A DNA stretch of 14,455 bases from Candidatus Omnitrophota bacterium (lineage in GTDB: Bacteria > Omnitrophota > Gorgyraeia > Gygaellales > Profunditerraquicolaceae), in NCBI GenBank assembly GCA_028716305.1, contig JAQUQA010000014.1:1-14455 (forward strand). Direction: 5' to 3'. A model generated the notes under the pieces. That model was not told the origin of the DNA. It made no database searches and saw nothing but the letters and a program-made list of their open reading frames with translations. Made by a program: the position numbers and the translations under genes. Numbering within the stretch: position 1 is the first letter of the stretch; the number at the start of each line of letters is the position of its first letter. Of the stretch, positions 1-7,835 are shown piece after piece.

Positions 1-62
1 TCAATCTCCCGGCGTAACGGTGCAATTTGCCTATGCAGATCCAATATAGGTATCTTCATCAT
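1..62 (-). CDS. DegT/DnrJ/EryC1/StrS-type sugar aminotransferase, N-terminal fragment (runs off window)
   Basis: Only the first 20 codons are inside the window. They begin at an ATG (62-60) that overlaps the TGA of the GT9 gene above it (61-59) in an ATGA arrangement, so translation is probably coupled; no separate ribosome binding site is evident. The peptide starts MMKIPILDLHRQIAPLRREI. The pattern of a hydrophobic I-P-x-L-D-L segment followed by a basic/polar helix ending in E-I is the usual N-terminus of DegT/DnrJ/EryC1/StrS PLP-dependent enzymes, which transaminate nucleotide-linked keto sugars to amino sugars. That role suits a glycan cluster. The catalytic lysine and PLP-binding region lie outside the window, so the call rests on 20 residues plus context. 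A second ATG directly follows the first and could be the real start. Confidence 0.68.
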   Translation of the reverse strand, partial: MMKIPILDLHRQIAPLRREI

Positions 63-1138
63 TCATTAAAGAGTAAGTTTTTTACCGCATCAAAGGCCAT
101 CTGGGTAGTTATGCCTTCCAGGCACTGGCGTTGGTTAACGCAAGGATCCAAGCGAAAATTACGGTAACAGGGAGAACATTCACGCTGAACGGATAATACC
201 CGGTGCTTTCGCGGATCGGCCGGAAACGGACCATAGACCAGCGGATCAACCGGACCAAAGAAAGAGAGCGTTTTTTTTCCCAAGGCAACCGCAATATGCA
301 ACGGCCCGCCGTCGTTGGTGATTAAAAGGTCGAGATTAGCAATGACCCCAATCAGCTCTTCCAAAGAGGTCTTGCCCGCCAGATTAAGAGGAGTGCTCTT
401 CATTGCGGCAGCCAGATTATCGGCGATCATTTTTTCGGATTGGTCAGCCAGAACCAGGACCTTTAAGCCGAGCTCTAGGGATAAGCGATCAGCCAGTTCC
501 GCGTAATTGCCTGCCGGCCAGTGTTTCAGATAAGCATCCTTCCCCCAGCTGGCCCCGGCACCGGGAGCGATCCCCACGATCCGCTCTCCCGCTTGCGGGC
601 TTAAAGCAGAAATAATTTTACCCGCCTTCCGGAATTGATCCTCCGAAAGATCCAGCTCCATTGTCCTGGCCGAGGCCTTTATCCCGACGAATTTCAAAAG
701 ATCAAGATAGTATTCAATTACGTGTTTTTGATTATACCCGCTTAACTCTACCTTTTTAGTCAGGAACCTGCCCCGGCCTTTATAATCGTAGCCGATCCGT
801 TCCTTTACCGAGATCAATTTTGTGATAAAAGTATAGCGATGATCCAGAGAAAAATCAAACGATATGTCAAACTTTGCTTTTTTCAGGGCGCAAAATAACT
901 TCAGGGATTCAGCCATCCCCTTTAATTTTGATTTCCCATAGATCTTTTTGATGTCCCCGCGGGAAAGCGCGAAAACCCTGTCGATACAACGATTATGTTT
1001 TAATAGCGGTTCGACCCGTTGGTTGCACCAATAACCGATAAAACATCCGGGAAAGGCATCCCTGATATTTTTTAATAACGGAGTGGTAAAAAGTACGTCT
1101 CCGATCCCAAAAGGGTTGATAATGAGAAATCGCTTCAA
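59..1138 (-). CDS. Glycosyltransferase family 9 (heptosyltransferase-like) protein
   Basis: A 359-residue cytoplasmic GT9 enzyme, a family that includes the ADP-heptose:LPS heptosyltransferases WaaC/WaaF/WaaQ (GT-B fold). Seen in the sequence: the N-terminal motif NPFGIGDVLFTTP (residues 8-20), the inter-domain segment APGAGASWGKD (191-201) followed by KHWP (205-208), LAGKTSLEEL (253-262), and the nucleotide-sugar-binding loop TNDGGPLHIAVALG (274-287). Near the C-terminus is a cysteine cluster (C321, C324, C333, C339), seen in a subset of GT9 proteins and possibly structural. The start is TTG (1138-1136), overlapping the upstream TGA as TTGA; the protein then starts MKRFLIINPFGIGD, exactly where the family begins. 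Donor and acceptor cannot be read from sequence, and no heptose-synthesis gene is visible, so a sugar other than heptose is possible. It is the second of two GT9 genes flanking the GDP-mannose gene. Confidence 0.92.
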   Translation of the reverse strand: MKRFLIINPFGIGDVLFTTPLLKNIRDAFPGCFIGYWCNQRVEPLLKHNRCIDRVFALSRGDIKKIYGKSKLKGMAESLKLFCALKKAKFDISFDFSLDHRYTFITKLISVKERIGYDYKGRGRFLTKKVELSGYNQKHVIEYYLDLLKFVGIKASARTMELDLSEDQFRKAGKIISALSPQAGERIVGIAPGAGASWGKDAYLKHWPAGNYAELADRLSLELGLKVLVLADQSEKMIADNLAAAMKSTPLNLAGKTSLEELIGVIANLDLLITNDGGPLHIAVALGKKTLSFFGPVDPLVYGPFPADPRKHRVLSVQRECSPCYRNFRLDPCVNQRQCLEGITTQMAFDAVKNLLFNE

Positions 1139-2187
1139 ATTTGTGCGTGGAATTTTTGTTGTTTTAAAAGTTCTACGATTTTTTTGACATCCTGCGCCCT
1201 GTCCTTGGAGCAGACCAGCAAGGCGTCATCCGTGTCCACGATGATCAGATCATTTAATCCCAGCGTTACCAGGAGCCGCTTTCCCGACCAGGAGACAATA
1301 TTTCTACTATCCAAATCCAGGGAATTCTTCCGCATAATATTTCCCTTTATATCCTTTTTCATAAACGGCTCCAGCGACTTCCAGCTGCCCAGGTCAGACC
1401 AGGGGAACTCCGCGGGAATCAAAGCAATCTTATCGGTTTTTTCCATCACCGCGTAGTCAATGGAAGTCGCGCTTAAGCGGGTCCATGCCCGCTTCAGGGA
1501 CGGCTCGCCGGTAATCCCCTCTAGCAGCCGGTAATCCGGCAAAGACACCTTCCTGATCTCCTCCAGCAAAACCCTCGCCCGGAAGATAAAGATCCCGGCG
1601 TTCCAGTAATAACCGCCGTGCTTAATGAATTTTCTGGCTTTCTCCAAAGAAGGCTTCTCAATAAATTTTCTTACCTTGAACAGCTCCTCCTGCGCCCCCT
1701 TAAGCCGAACACCTGTTTGTATGTAACCGTAACCGGTTTCCGCTCCCAGAGGAACTACCCCCAGGGTCACGATCCAACCCGATTCCGCGGCCCGCAGCCC
1801 CCTGCGGATCCCCTTAAGAAACTTATTTTCCTGTTCTATGCAATGATCGGAAGGACAAACCAGGATCAGTGCGTCTTTATCGGAATCATAAATCCTTTTT
1901 GTCAAGACCGCTATCGAAGGAAAGGTATTTCTCCCCTGGGCCTCGTAAAAAAATTTCACCCCGGAAATATCTTTGGCCTTAAGGCAACTTTTTAGCTCCC
2001 TGGCGTAATCTTTATTGGTAGCGATATAGATGTTCTCTTTTTTAGCCAGCGGCGCGACGCGAGCCAGCGTCTGGGCGATTAGTGATTTACCAAAAGAGAA
2101 TTTCAGGAACTGCTTAGGCTTATTGTACCTGCTTAACGGCCAGAAACGGCTCCCCACTCCTCCGGCAAGAATTATACAATAGGTCAT
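1135..2187 (-). CDS. manC: Mannose-1-phosphate guanylyltransferase (GDP-mannose synthesis)
   Basis: Makes GDP-mannose from mannose-1-phosphate and GTP in the cytoplasm. The 350 residues contain the nucleotidyltransferase signature LAGGVGSRFWPLSR followed by KPKQF (residues 7-27), PSDH (112-115) in the metal/nucleotide site, ETGYGYI (150-156), the FIEKP sugar-phosphate motif (175-179), YWNAGIF (194-200), SIDYAVMEK (242-250) and WSDLGSW (263-269). All are characteristic of mannose-1-phosphate guanylyltransferases rather than glucose or mannose isomerases. The length fits the single-domain form; the C-terminal phosphomannose isomerase domain of the long bifunctional enzymes is absent. The ATG start overlaps the upstream GT9 stop as ATGA, and the gene overlaps the next GT9 gene by 4 bases. 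No phosphomannomutase, GDP-mannose dehydratase or fucose synthase is seen, so whether GDP-mannose is used directly or converted is unknown. Confidence 0.94.
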   Translation of the reverse strand: MTYCIILAGGVGSRFWPLSRYNKPKQFLKFSFGKSLIAQTLARVAPLAKKENIYIATNKDYARELKSCLKAKDISGVKFFYEAQGRNTFPSIAVLTKRIYDSDKDALILVCPSDHCIEQENKFLKGIRRGLRAAESGWIVTLGVVPLGAETGYGYIQTGVRLKGAQEELFKVRKFIEKPSLEKARKFIKHGGYYWNAGIFIFRARVLLEEIRKVSLPDYRLLEGITGEPSLKRAWTRLSATSIDYAVMEKTDKIALIPAEFPWSDLGSWKSLEPFMKKDIKGNIMRKNSLDLDSRNIVSWSGKRLLVTLGLNDLIIVDTDDALLVCSKDRAQDVKKIVELLKQQKFHAQI

Positions 2188-3173
2188 CTCTTCAACATCT
2201 CCTCTACCGCCGCCATAACTTCATCGGGGGTGATCCGCGCCAGATCATCTCTTTCGATGACCCGGGAACGCTCTTTGGGCCATGGCCCCCATCTTCCGGA
2301 GGTCTTACCCGGTAAATCATTCCTGAACAGGGCCACTACCGGAGTGCCTACCGCGCAGGCTAAATGCATTGGTCCGCTATCCGCGGAAATCAACAAGGCG
2401 CTCTTTTTCAAGAGGGCGGCTAACTCTTTTAATGAGGTTTTTCCGGTAAGGTCCCTCACCCCGGACCCTAAACCGCCAAAGACGCCGGCGCTTTGGGTTT
2501 GATTATCCAGAGAACCGATTATCAGCGTCGTAAAACCGCTTTTTTGCGCAAGCAGGCGGCATAAGGCCAAAAAACTCTCCTGCGGCCAAAGCTTCCTCTT
2601 GTCACTGGCCCAGGGGTGGACGGCAATCAATCGCCCGCCCTTGGGAACCGCATAATTATCTAACAACTTGTCAATTATACCACTCTCCACCTTCAAAGTT
2701 AAGGATTTATCTTGGGTCCCCGCCCCGAGAAGGGCAACTAGATCCAGATTATACTCTACTTCATGCTTTAAGCCCAGATACTTATCATCCTTGATCTTAT
2801 GCGTAAGCAAATACGCGGCTTTATGGTCATATCCGGCGCGATAAGGGACCCCGCCTGCCCAGCTGAAGAAGTTGAATTCTTTTGAAGGGTTGAGCATGAC
2901 CGCGGCATCGAACCTGTTCTTTCTGATCCAATGGATCAAACTGACTTTTTCTAAAAAAGAGTGCCTCTTGCCGCTCTTCCAGCTGATGACCCGGTCGATA
3001 TAAGGCACGCACCCGGCAAGCTCACTGGTTGCCGGATCGACCACGCAGCTCAGGCGGCATCCGGGGAAACTCTCCTTAAGCGCGCGCAAGGCCGGGATAT
3101 TCAGGATGAACTCGCCGAACCTGTCATTACGCACGACCAGGATCTGCTTAAGCTTTAAGGGAAGATCTTTCAT
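2184..3173 (-). CDS. Glycosyltransferase family 9 (heptosyltransferase-like) protein
   Basis: A second GT9 (GT-B fold) glycosyltransferase, 329 residues from the ATG at 3173. Seen: ILVVRNDRFGEFILNIP (residues 11-27), a variant of the family N-terminal motif with NDRFGEF in place of the commoner xxGIGD; VHPWAS (185-190); DLTGKTSLKEL (241-251); and the donor-binding loop ADSGPMHLACAVGTP (264-278), then GRWGPWP (293-299). It lacks the cysteine cluster of the GT9 gene at 59-1138, and the two share family motifs rather than close identity, so they probably add different linkages. A TTG one codon upstream (3176) is possible, but the AAGG about 7 bases before the ATG favours 3173. The start lies 26 bases inside the end of the ligase-family gene, a long overlap that suggests coupled translation. 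Substrates are unknown. Confidence 0.9.
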   Translation of the reverse strand: MKDLPLKLKQILVVRNDRFGEFILNIPALRALKESFPGCRLSCVVDPATSELAGCVPYIDRVISWKSGKRHSFLEKVSLIHWIRKNRFDAAVMLNPSKEFNFFSWAGGVPYRAGYDHKAAYLLTHKIKDDKYLGLKHEVEYNLDLVALLGAGTQDKSLTLKVESGIIDKLLDNYAVPKGGRLIAVHPWASDKRKLWPQESFLALCRLLAQKSGFTTLIIGSLDNQTQSAGVFGGLGSGVRDLTGKTSLKELAALLKKSALLISADSGPMHLACAVGTPVVALFRNDLPGKTSGRWGPWPKERSRVIERDDLARITPDEVMAAVEEMLKR

Positions 3174-4389
3174 CAACCAGCCTTTTTAAACCCAGTGAAA
3201 ACCCCGCCAGGTACCAAAAGATCAAAGCCACCCGCGAAGAATAAAGACTGCTTTCCGTCAGGCCGTTTATCAGAAAAGCCGCCAGGCAGGCGATCAGGGC
3301 CAGCGAGAAGATCTTTAAGGATCCATCATTGATGCTTTTATAAGTCTTCCAGGCCGAGACAAAATAGGCATAGATCAGCCAGATAAAAACCGCCAACCCC
3401 GCTAACCCTATCTCTCCTGCCATATGCAGGAAATTATTATGCGCGTACATATAATCCAGGGTCACGATATTCATATATTCCGGGGATTCTTTATAAGTCT
3501 GATAGTTACGCATAAAGGTATTGGCCCCTACGCCGATCACCGGGTGGTGCCGGATCATGTTCAGAGAATTACGGTAAATCGCGATCCGGTCGTCATTACA
3601 CATGAAGCGCACGGGATTATAATTAACCTCTTTGGCCCAATCTTTTACCGCGCGCGGCAGGAGAAACCATGATGACAGGGTAAATACGATCAAGACGAAA
3701 AGCAGTCCCCTTTTTTTGCCGATCACGGCAAAAAACCATAATATAACGTATAGCGCCAGGAGGGTCGGGCGGGAATAAGTCAGGGCGATACCAACGATCG
3801 CCAATCCGCTTAATAAGATATAGAATATTCTTCTCGGCCCGTTTTTGCAAAATATCGCCATGGCCAGAGGCAAACCGGCCAGGGCGCTCAGGTAAATCCC
3901 GAACGTATTGGAATCTTTAAAAGATGCGGTGGCGCGGACAAGGCCGAGATTGATCACCGGTCCATACCCCCGGATAAAATCATGGCCGCTAAAAACCTGC
4001 CAGATGGCATCTATGCTGGACAGGGCCAGGCCGCAAGATACCGCGAAAAGGATCCGGCGCATATGTTTTAAGTCCCTCACCCCTTCTGCCAGCGCGAAAA
4101 GTATAAAGATGTACTGCAAGAGCCTTAATACCCCGCCGCGCATACTGTCTTTAAGGCTGATAGAGTTAACCAGCGATAAACAAGTTACCAGAAAAAAAAC
4201 TAAAAGCGGCAAATTAATCCCCGTGGAGAACAAGCGCCACTGTTTTTTAGCGATCTTGTTTACAAGAAAACTCGCCAGCAAGAGCCCCATAAAAACGTTC
4301 ATCGGGGCCGGGGCAATCGCCATGGAAAACGGCAGCAGGATCACCAGCCAATAGATCAGAAAATCCGTTACCTGAATCAGTTTTCCCAT
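3148..4389 (-). CDS. O-antigen ligase / polymerase family membrane protein (Wzy_C superfamily)
   Basis: A 413-residue inner-membrane protein with about 10-12 hydrophobic segments. Seen: a conserved arginine in TYSRPTLLAL (204-213), a large periplasmic-type loop with R268...YR and HPVIGVGANTF (282-292), then AHNNFLHMAGEIGLAG (316-331), which has the His-Asn-x-x-Leu signature of the superfamily, and GLTESSLY (376-383) before the last helices. WaaL ligases of this superfamily move a finished polysaccharide from undecaprenyl diphosphate to lipid A-core; Wzy members join repeat units. Sequence features alone do not separate the two. The ATG has a strong AAGGAGGG ribosome binding site that overlaps the stop of the GT2 gene above (stop 4403-4401), so this gene may be translated relatively well on its own. 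No Wzx flippase or chain-length regulator is visible nearby. Confidence 0.9.
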   Translation of the reverse strand: MGKLIQVTDFLIYWLVILLPFSMAIAPAPMNVFMGLLLASFLVNKIAKKQWRLFSTGINLPLLVFFLVTCLSLVNSISLKDSMRGGVLRLLQYIFILFALAEGVRDLKHMRRILFAVSCGLALSSIDAIWQVFSGHDFIRGYGPVINLGLVRATASFKDSNTFGIYLSALAGLPLAMAIFCKNGPRRIFYILLSGLAIVGIALTYSRPTLLALYVILWFFAVIGKKRGLLFVLIVFTLSSWFLLPRAVKDWAKEVNYNPVRFMCNDDRIAIYRNSLNMIRHHPVIGVGANTFMRNYQTYKESPEYMNIVTLDYMYAHNNFLHMAGEIGLAGLAVFIWLIYAYFVSAWKTYKSINDGSLKIFSLALIACLAAFLINGLTESSLYSSRVALIFWYLAGFSLGLKRLVDERSSLKA

Positions 4390-4400
4390 CAGCTCCCTCC

Positions 4401-5075
4401 TTAGGAAAATCGGTATTTGAACATATAAAAGATGGCCCAGAGACCGTCATTCCACCTGATCTTCTTGCCTGAACGGTAATTCCGGGGATGGTATGAAACC
4501 GGGACCTCTTTGATCTTTAGTTTCCTCTTTAAAATATTACAGATGATCTCAGCCTCGATATCGAACCTCTTGGCCTTGAGCCCCAGCTTGATCCAGGTCT
4601 GCCTCGAGGCAAGCTTATAACAGGTGGCGTAATCGTTGAGATGGCTGGCAAAAAGAAAATTCACCAGGGCGGTAAGAAACTGGTTACCCAGGCGGTGGAA
4701 AAATATCCCCTGATACCCCTTGGTAAACCTCACCCCCAGGACAAAATCCGCCCCTTCGGCCTGGATCGCCTCCAGCAGCTTGAAATAATCGTTCGGGTCA
4801 TACTCCAGGTCCGCGTCCTGGATAATCACATAATCTCCTCCAGCATAGTTTAAGCCGGTCAAAAAAGCGCTGCCTTTACCGCGGTTGGTGCCGTGATGGA
4901 TGATCTTGATCCGCTCATCCTTGATCTCGTTAAGGATATGCTGGGTGCCGTCGAATGATCCGTCATCGACAACCACTATCTCCTTATCCAGGGGCAAGGA
5001 AGAAATCTTTTCCAGGATCTCTTTTATGGTTTTGGCTTCATTATATACCGGGACGACAATTGAAAGTAGTGGCAT
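4401..5075 (-). CDS. GT2 glycosyltransferase, DPM1-like (polyprenyl-phosphate sugar synthase type)
   Basis: A 224-residue GT-A fold enzyme. Seen: LSIVVPVYNEAKTI (residues 4-17), the nucleotide-binding VVVDDGSFDGT (34-44), NRGKGSAF (64-71), the metal-binding DAD within IIQDADLEYDP (84-94), and a C-terminal acceptor/base region with DYATCYK (148-154) and FDIEAEI (171-177). The DADLEYDP form is typical of the dolichol-phosphate-mannose-synthase-like subgroup, which transfers one sugar from a nucleotide sugar to a polyprenyl phosphate. There is no C-terminal membrane anchor, so it would act as a soluble or peripheral enzyme. It follows its GT2 neighbour with one base between stop and start. GDP-mannose from the gene at 1135-2187 is an attractive donor, but that is inference. 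Its likely clients are the GT-C-like membrane proteins at 5772-7835 and 11084-12877. Confidence 0.9.
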   Translation of the reverse strand: MPLLSIVVPVYNEAKTIKEILEKISSLPLDKEIVVVDDGSFDGTQHILNEIKDERIKIIHHGTNRGKGSAFLTGLNYAGGDYVIIQDADLEYDPNDYFKLLEAIQAEGADFVLGVRFTKGYQGIFFHRLGNQFLTALVNFLFASHLNDYATCYKLASRQTWIKLGLKAKRFDIEAEIICNILKRKLKIKEVPVSYHPRNYRSGKKIRWNDGLWAIFYMFKYRFS

Positions 5076-5076
5076 T

Positions 5077-5775
5077 TTAACGGCTCATCCTTTTGATAAT
5101 CGCCCAGAAATACAGGCGCAAATAGTTAGGTAAAAGTTTAAAGATCTTGAAATTAGACTTGCCCTTCTTTCTCTCCTTCCAGACAGTGGGGACCTCGGCG
5201 ATTTTATAACCCGCGTAATAGGCCCTTAAGGTAAGCTCCATGGAAATCTCAAAACTCATCGCCCGGACCCCCTCCTGGCGGGCAATTTCCGTTTTATACA
5301 TTTTAAAGGCGTTTGCGATATCATGGGTAGGTACCCCCAAAAGATAATACAATGACCAGCCGGCAAACCCCGAAAAAAACCCTTTTATTTTCGATCCCCC
5401 GAGCCGGGCACCCCCCTTAATGTATCTTGAGGCGCAAACCAGGTCATTACCCTCAAGGATTTTTTCGTGCATCCTGGTTATCGTCCGCGGGTCATCACAA
5501 AGATCCGCCATCACCGGCACGATCAACTCTCCGGAGGCCAGCTCAAATCCAGTCTTCAGGGCATTAGTAAACCCTTTATCCCTTTTGTTCTCGACCAGAC
5601 GAAGATTCCCGTAGCTGGCCCGCAGTCCTTGAATGATCTGCGCGGTTGAATCCTGCGAATGGTCATTAACCACAAGCAATTCATGGTCCAGGAGGACGTT
5701 TTTTTCGATTTCGCCGATAACCTGGGCGATATTTTCTTCTTCATTATGCGCCGGGACAATAATCGATATCTTCAT
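5077..5775 (-). CDS. GT2 glycosyltransferase, DPM1-like
   Basis: A 232-residue GT-A fold enzyme. Seen: ISIIVPAHNEEENI (3-16), LLVVNDHSQDST (33-44), a KRDKGFTNALKTGF segment (64-77), and MADLCDDP (89-96) at the metal-binding position, then a C-terminal region with THDIANAFKMYK (150-161), FEISMEL (175-181) and ERKKGKSNFK (201-210). The MADxxDDP form replaces the classical DAD but keeps acidic residues, and I recall it as common in one branch of polyprenyl-phosphate GT2 enzymes. The GKSNFK segment is also typical of that branch. There is no transmembrane anchor. The ATG overlaps the TGA of the large membrane protein upstream by 4 bases (ATGA), with AGGG about 7 bases before it. Being next to that GT-C-like protein suggests it makes the lipid-linked sugar donor for it (inference). 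Confidence 0.9.
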   Translation of the reverse strand: MKISIIVPAHNEEENIAQVIGEIEKNVLLDHELLVVNDHSQDSTAQIIQGLRASYGNLRLVENKRDKGFTNALKTGFELASGELIVPVMADLCDDPRTITRMHEKILEGNDLVCASRYIKGGARLGGSKIKGFFSGFAGWSLYYLLGVPTHDIANAFKMYKTEIARQEGVRAMSFEISMELTLRAYYAGYKIAEVPTVWKERKKGKSNFKIFKLLPNYLRLYFWAIIKRMSR

Positions 5776-7835
5776 CGGTTAACCCTGTAGATATGCACTG
5801 TCTGGTTATGAAACACACCGGTAAATTTTTCCGGGTGGGCAGCAGCCCAGGCGTCTTCCCGGGGAAACTCTATGCCGTCGATCTGATGCAGGGAATAGAC
5901 AAAAAGATAACTTATCCTGCGTTTCTTAAGATTCTCCAGCCATAGGGAATACTGGGCTCCCCCGCGGTAATTCCCCTCTTCCTCCAGATTACGGTGCAGG
6001 CTCAAGAAATCATACCCCCAATTGTAACGGCTGTTTTTAAAATAATGCAGACGGGCCGGTTCAATCTGGTTAACCGACACATAATATACGTTATTCTTAA
6101 AACCGCTGCCGTAAAGGGGAAAGGGAACCGGCCTGCCGATATAGGCGATATTGTCGGCGTTCGTGTGCTCATTGAGCCATTCCCAGGCTTGGGTCGCATC
6201 GGGCCAAAACCCGGAGTACTTCGTCATTTTTGCATAACGGGAAAATTCATGCTTGCGGTAATACCTCTCGGCAGCCCCCAGAAACACCAGTAAAAGAACC
6301 GTTAAAAAAACGATAAATGCCGGGTTACGGATCATCATCCGGACCCCCTGTTTTATCCTGCCCAAAAGAGTAAAGGCAAAAACCGTGAAAATGAAAGTTA
6401 GGGCCATAGAGAAAACCAATTCCTGGCGCTTGGCCAACTCTGAAATCGAGGCCAATACCGATATTAAAACCAGAGCGGCAATCAGTTTCCCGGGAAGGCG
6501 CAATAACTTAAAAAGATAAAATCCCAGGACCATCCCCAGGCCTAATAAAGAATAAAGGTACCTCACGTTGGCCAGCGGAATAATGTACCGGTATTCCAGA
6601 TACATTAAAAGCGGCAGGATAAACAGATAAAAGGCGAAGAAATCCGGGAGCCTCCTTTTCTTTAGCATATATACCGGCACTACCAGGAATATCCCCGGCA
6701 GGATAAAAAACAGCGACTGGACACCCAGGCCCTCATGAAAAAGAAGTTTACCTAAAGCATAATCCTGCGCGTTAAAATGGGCGCGGTAAACAAGGTTATC
6801 CATTACCCCTTTAAAAATGTGCCTTCCGGATAAAACCATGTCCATCGGGTAAAGCGGGTTGCCCGTCTCAAGATAATTCCTCAGGTATGAAAATCCACCC
6901 AGGATAACCAGGCCCGCCAGAACCGGCACGGCCAGATAAATTCTTTTGAAATTTTTTAAAAGCAGGTAGGCAAACGGCGGTAAAAGCAGCAGGCTATAAG
7001 GCAAAGCAACGGTCTTAGTCCCCAGTAACAGCCCCCAGGCGACCCCAAAGGCCAGACACCCCCTCCAGTTAAAATTCTCTTTTAAGACCAAAAGGAAATT
7101 CAGGCAGGCCAGGAATAAAGCGGCGACCATTACGTCGACATAGGCGATCTGCAGCTGTTTAAAAAAATTCGGCACCAGAAAAAAAAGGAAGGCGCAATAG
7201 AAGGAAACTTTCCGTTCCAGGCCGAGCTTACGGGCAATAGCAAAAACGCTGATCAGGGCTAAAAAGAAAAACGGGAGCTGCCCCAGGTCAGCCAGAAAAA
7301 CGCTTCTAAAAGGAAAGATCAGCCATAAGAAATACAGGCTGCCGTTTATCGGATAATACGGCGGGCTGGGGTCATCGGAAACCGTTATCGGCATGCTCAG
7401 GTTATGGTTCTTCAACCATTCTACCGCGAAAGTAAAATGATAATTAAGCGAATCCCAGCCAAAAGGAGGATTCAACAGATTCACCAGCACCTTTAGCGAA
7501 ACAAAGGCGCCAAGCGCGCAAAGCATGAAAAGGAGCAGTTTATTGCCTAATAATTCCCTGGCCGGAGCCGGATTTAACCCCGCCGGAATAAGCGCGGTCT
7601 TTTTCCTGGTAAAAAGCATGACCGCGATCAGCAGCGCCCCGTTAAAAAGCAGGAGATTCGGCAGATAAAGCCTTGAGGCTGCCCCCAGGAGGGTTTGGCT
7701 AAAAATAATCTGCCCAAGATAAAACAAGAAGGCCGCGATCAGCGCATCGGCCAGGCCCGGCAGCCTCAGTACCTTTAAGGTGAATAAAACAGCCCCGGCT
7801 GCCACCATCAAATTCATTGATAAAAATAATATCAT
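5772..7835 (-). CDS. Large GT-C-like polytopic membrane glycosyltransferase, C-terminal soluble domain
   Basis: A 687-residue membrane protein with many hydrophobic segments over about residues 1-520, then a roughly 165-residue soluble C-terminal domain. Seen: WDSLNYH (127-133) in the first long extracytoplasmic loop after a helix, where GT-C enzymes (GT39/ArnT-like, PMT-like) carry their catalytic acidic residue, followed by PYYPINGSLYF (159-169) and repeated aromatic-rich helices. The tail starts near WPDATQAWEWLNEHT and ends HIYRVNR; such tails are common on GT-C proteins of glycan clusters. The likely role is transfer of a sugar from a polyprenyl-phosphate donor to a periplasmic acceptor, but I cannot assign a named family with certainty. 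The ATG overlaps the upstream stop as ATGA with AAGG close by, and the stop overlaps the GT2 gene below, pointing to a functional unit with it. Confidence 0.75.
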   Translation of the reverse strand: MILFLSMNLMVAAGAVLFTLKVLRLPGLADALIAAFLFYLGQIIFSQTLLGAASRLYLPNLLLFNGALLIAVMLFTRKKTALIPAGLNPAPARELLGNKLLLFMLCALGAFVSLKVLVNLLNPPFGWDSLNYHFTFAVEWLKNHNLSMPITVSDDPSPPYYPINGSLYFLWLIFPFRSVFLADLGQLPFFFLALISVFAIARKLGLERKVSFYCAFLFFLVPNFFKQLQIAYVDVMVAALFLACLNFLLVLKENFNWRGCLAFGVAWGLLLGTKTVALPYSLLLLPPFAYLLLKNFKRIYLAVPVLAGLVILGGFSYLRNYLETGNPLYPMDMVLSGRHIFKGVMDNLVYRAHFNAQDYALGKLLFHEGLGVQSLFFILPGIFLVVPVYMLKKRRLPDFFAFYLFILPLLMYLEYRYIIPLANVRYLYSLLGLGMVLGFYLFKLLRLPGKLIAALVLISVLASISELAKRQELVFSMALTFIFTVFAFTLLGRIKQGVRMMIRNPAFIVFLTVLLLVFLGAAERYYRKHEFSRYAKMTKYSGFWPDATQAWEWLNEHTNADNIAYIGRPVPFPLYGSGFKNNVYYVSVNQIEPARLHYFKNSRYNWGYDFLSLHRNLEEEGNYRGGAQYSLWLENLKKRRISYLFVYSLHQIDGIEFPREDAWAAAHPEKFTGVFHNQTVHIYRVNR

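Noticed and set aside
1618..1995. A 125-codon open frame on the plus strand.
   Set aside because: It lies inside the mannose-1-phosphate guanylyltransferase gene on the other strand, with proline/arginine-rich translation and no motif.
3908..4354. A 148-codon open frame on the plus strand.
   Set aside because: It lies fully antisense to the ligase-family gene, which has clear motifs and a strong ribosome binding site. The plus-strand translation is basic and low in recognisable pattern.
5482..5511. Loss of the classical DAD metal motif in the GT2 protein at 5077-5775 (MADLCDDP instead) as a sign of an inactive enzyme.
   Set aside because: Acidic residues are kept and I recall the MADxxDDP form as common in a branch of this family, so it is more likely a normal variant.
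5772..7835. Reading the large membrane proteins (here and at 11084-12877) as the missing Wzx flippase.
   Set aside because: Their lengths, acidic first-loop motifs and soluble C-terminal tails fit GT-C-like proteins, not the 12-14-helix MATE-like flippases of about 400-500 residues without soluble tails.
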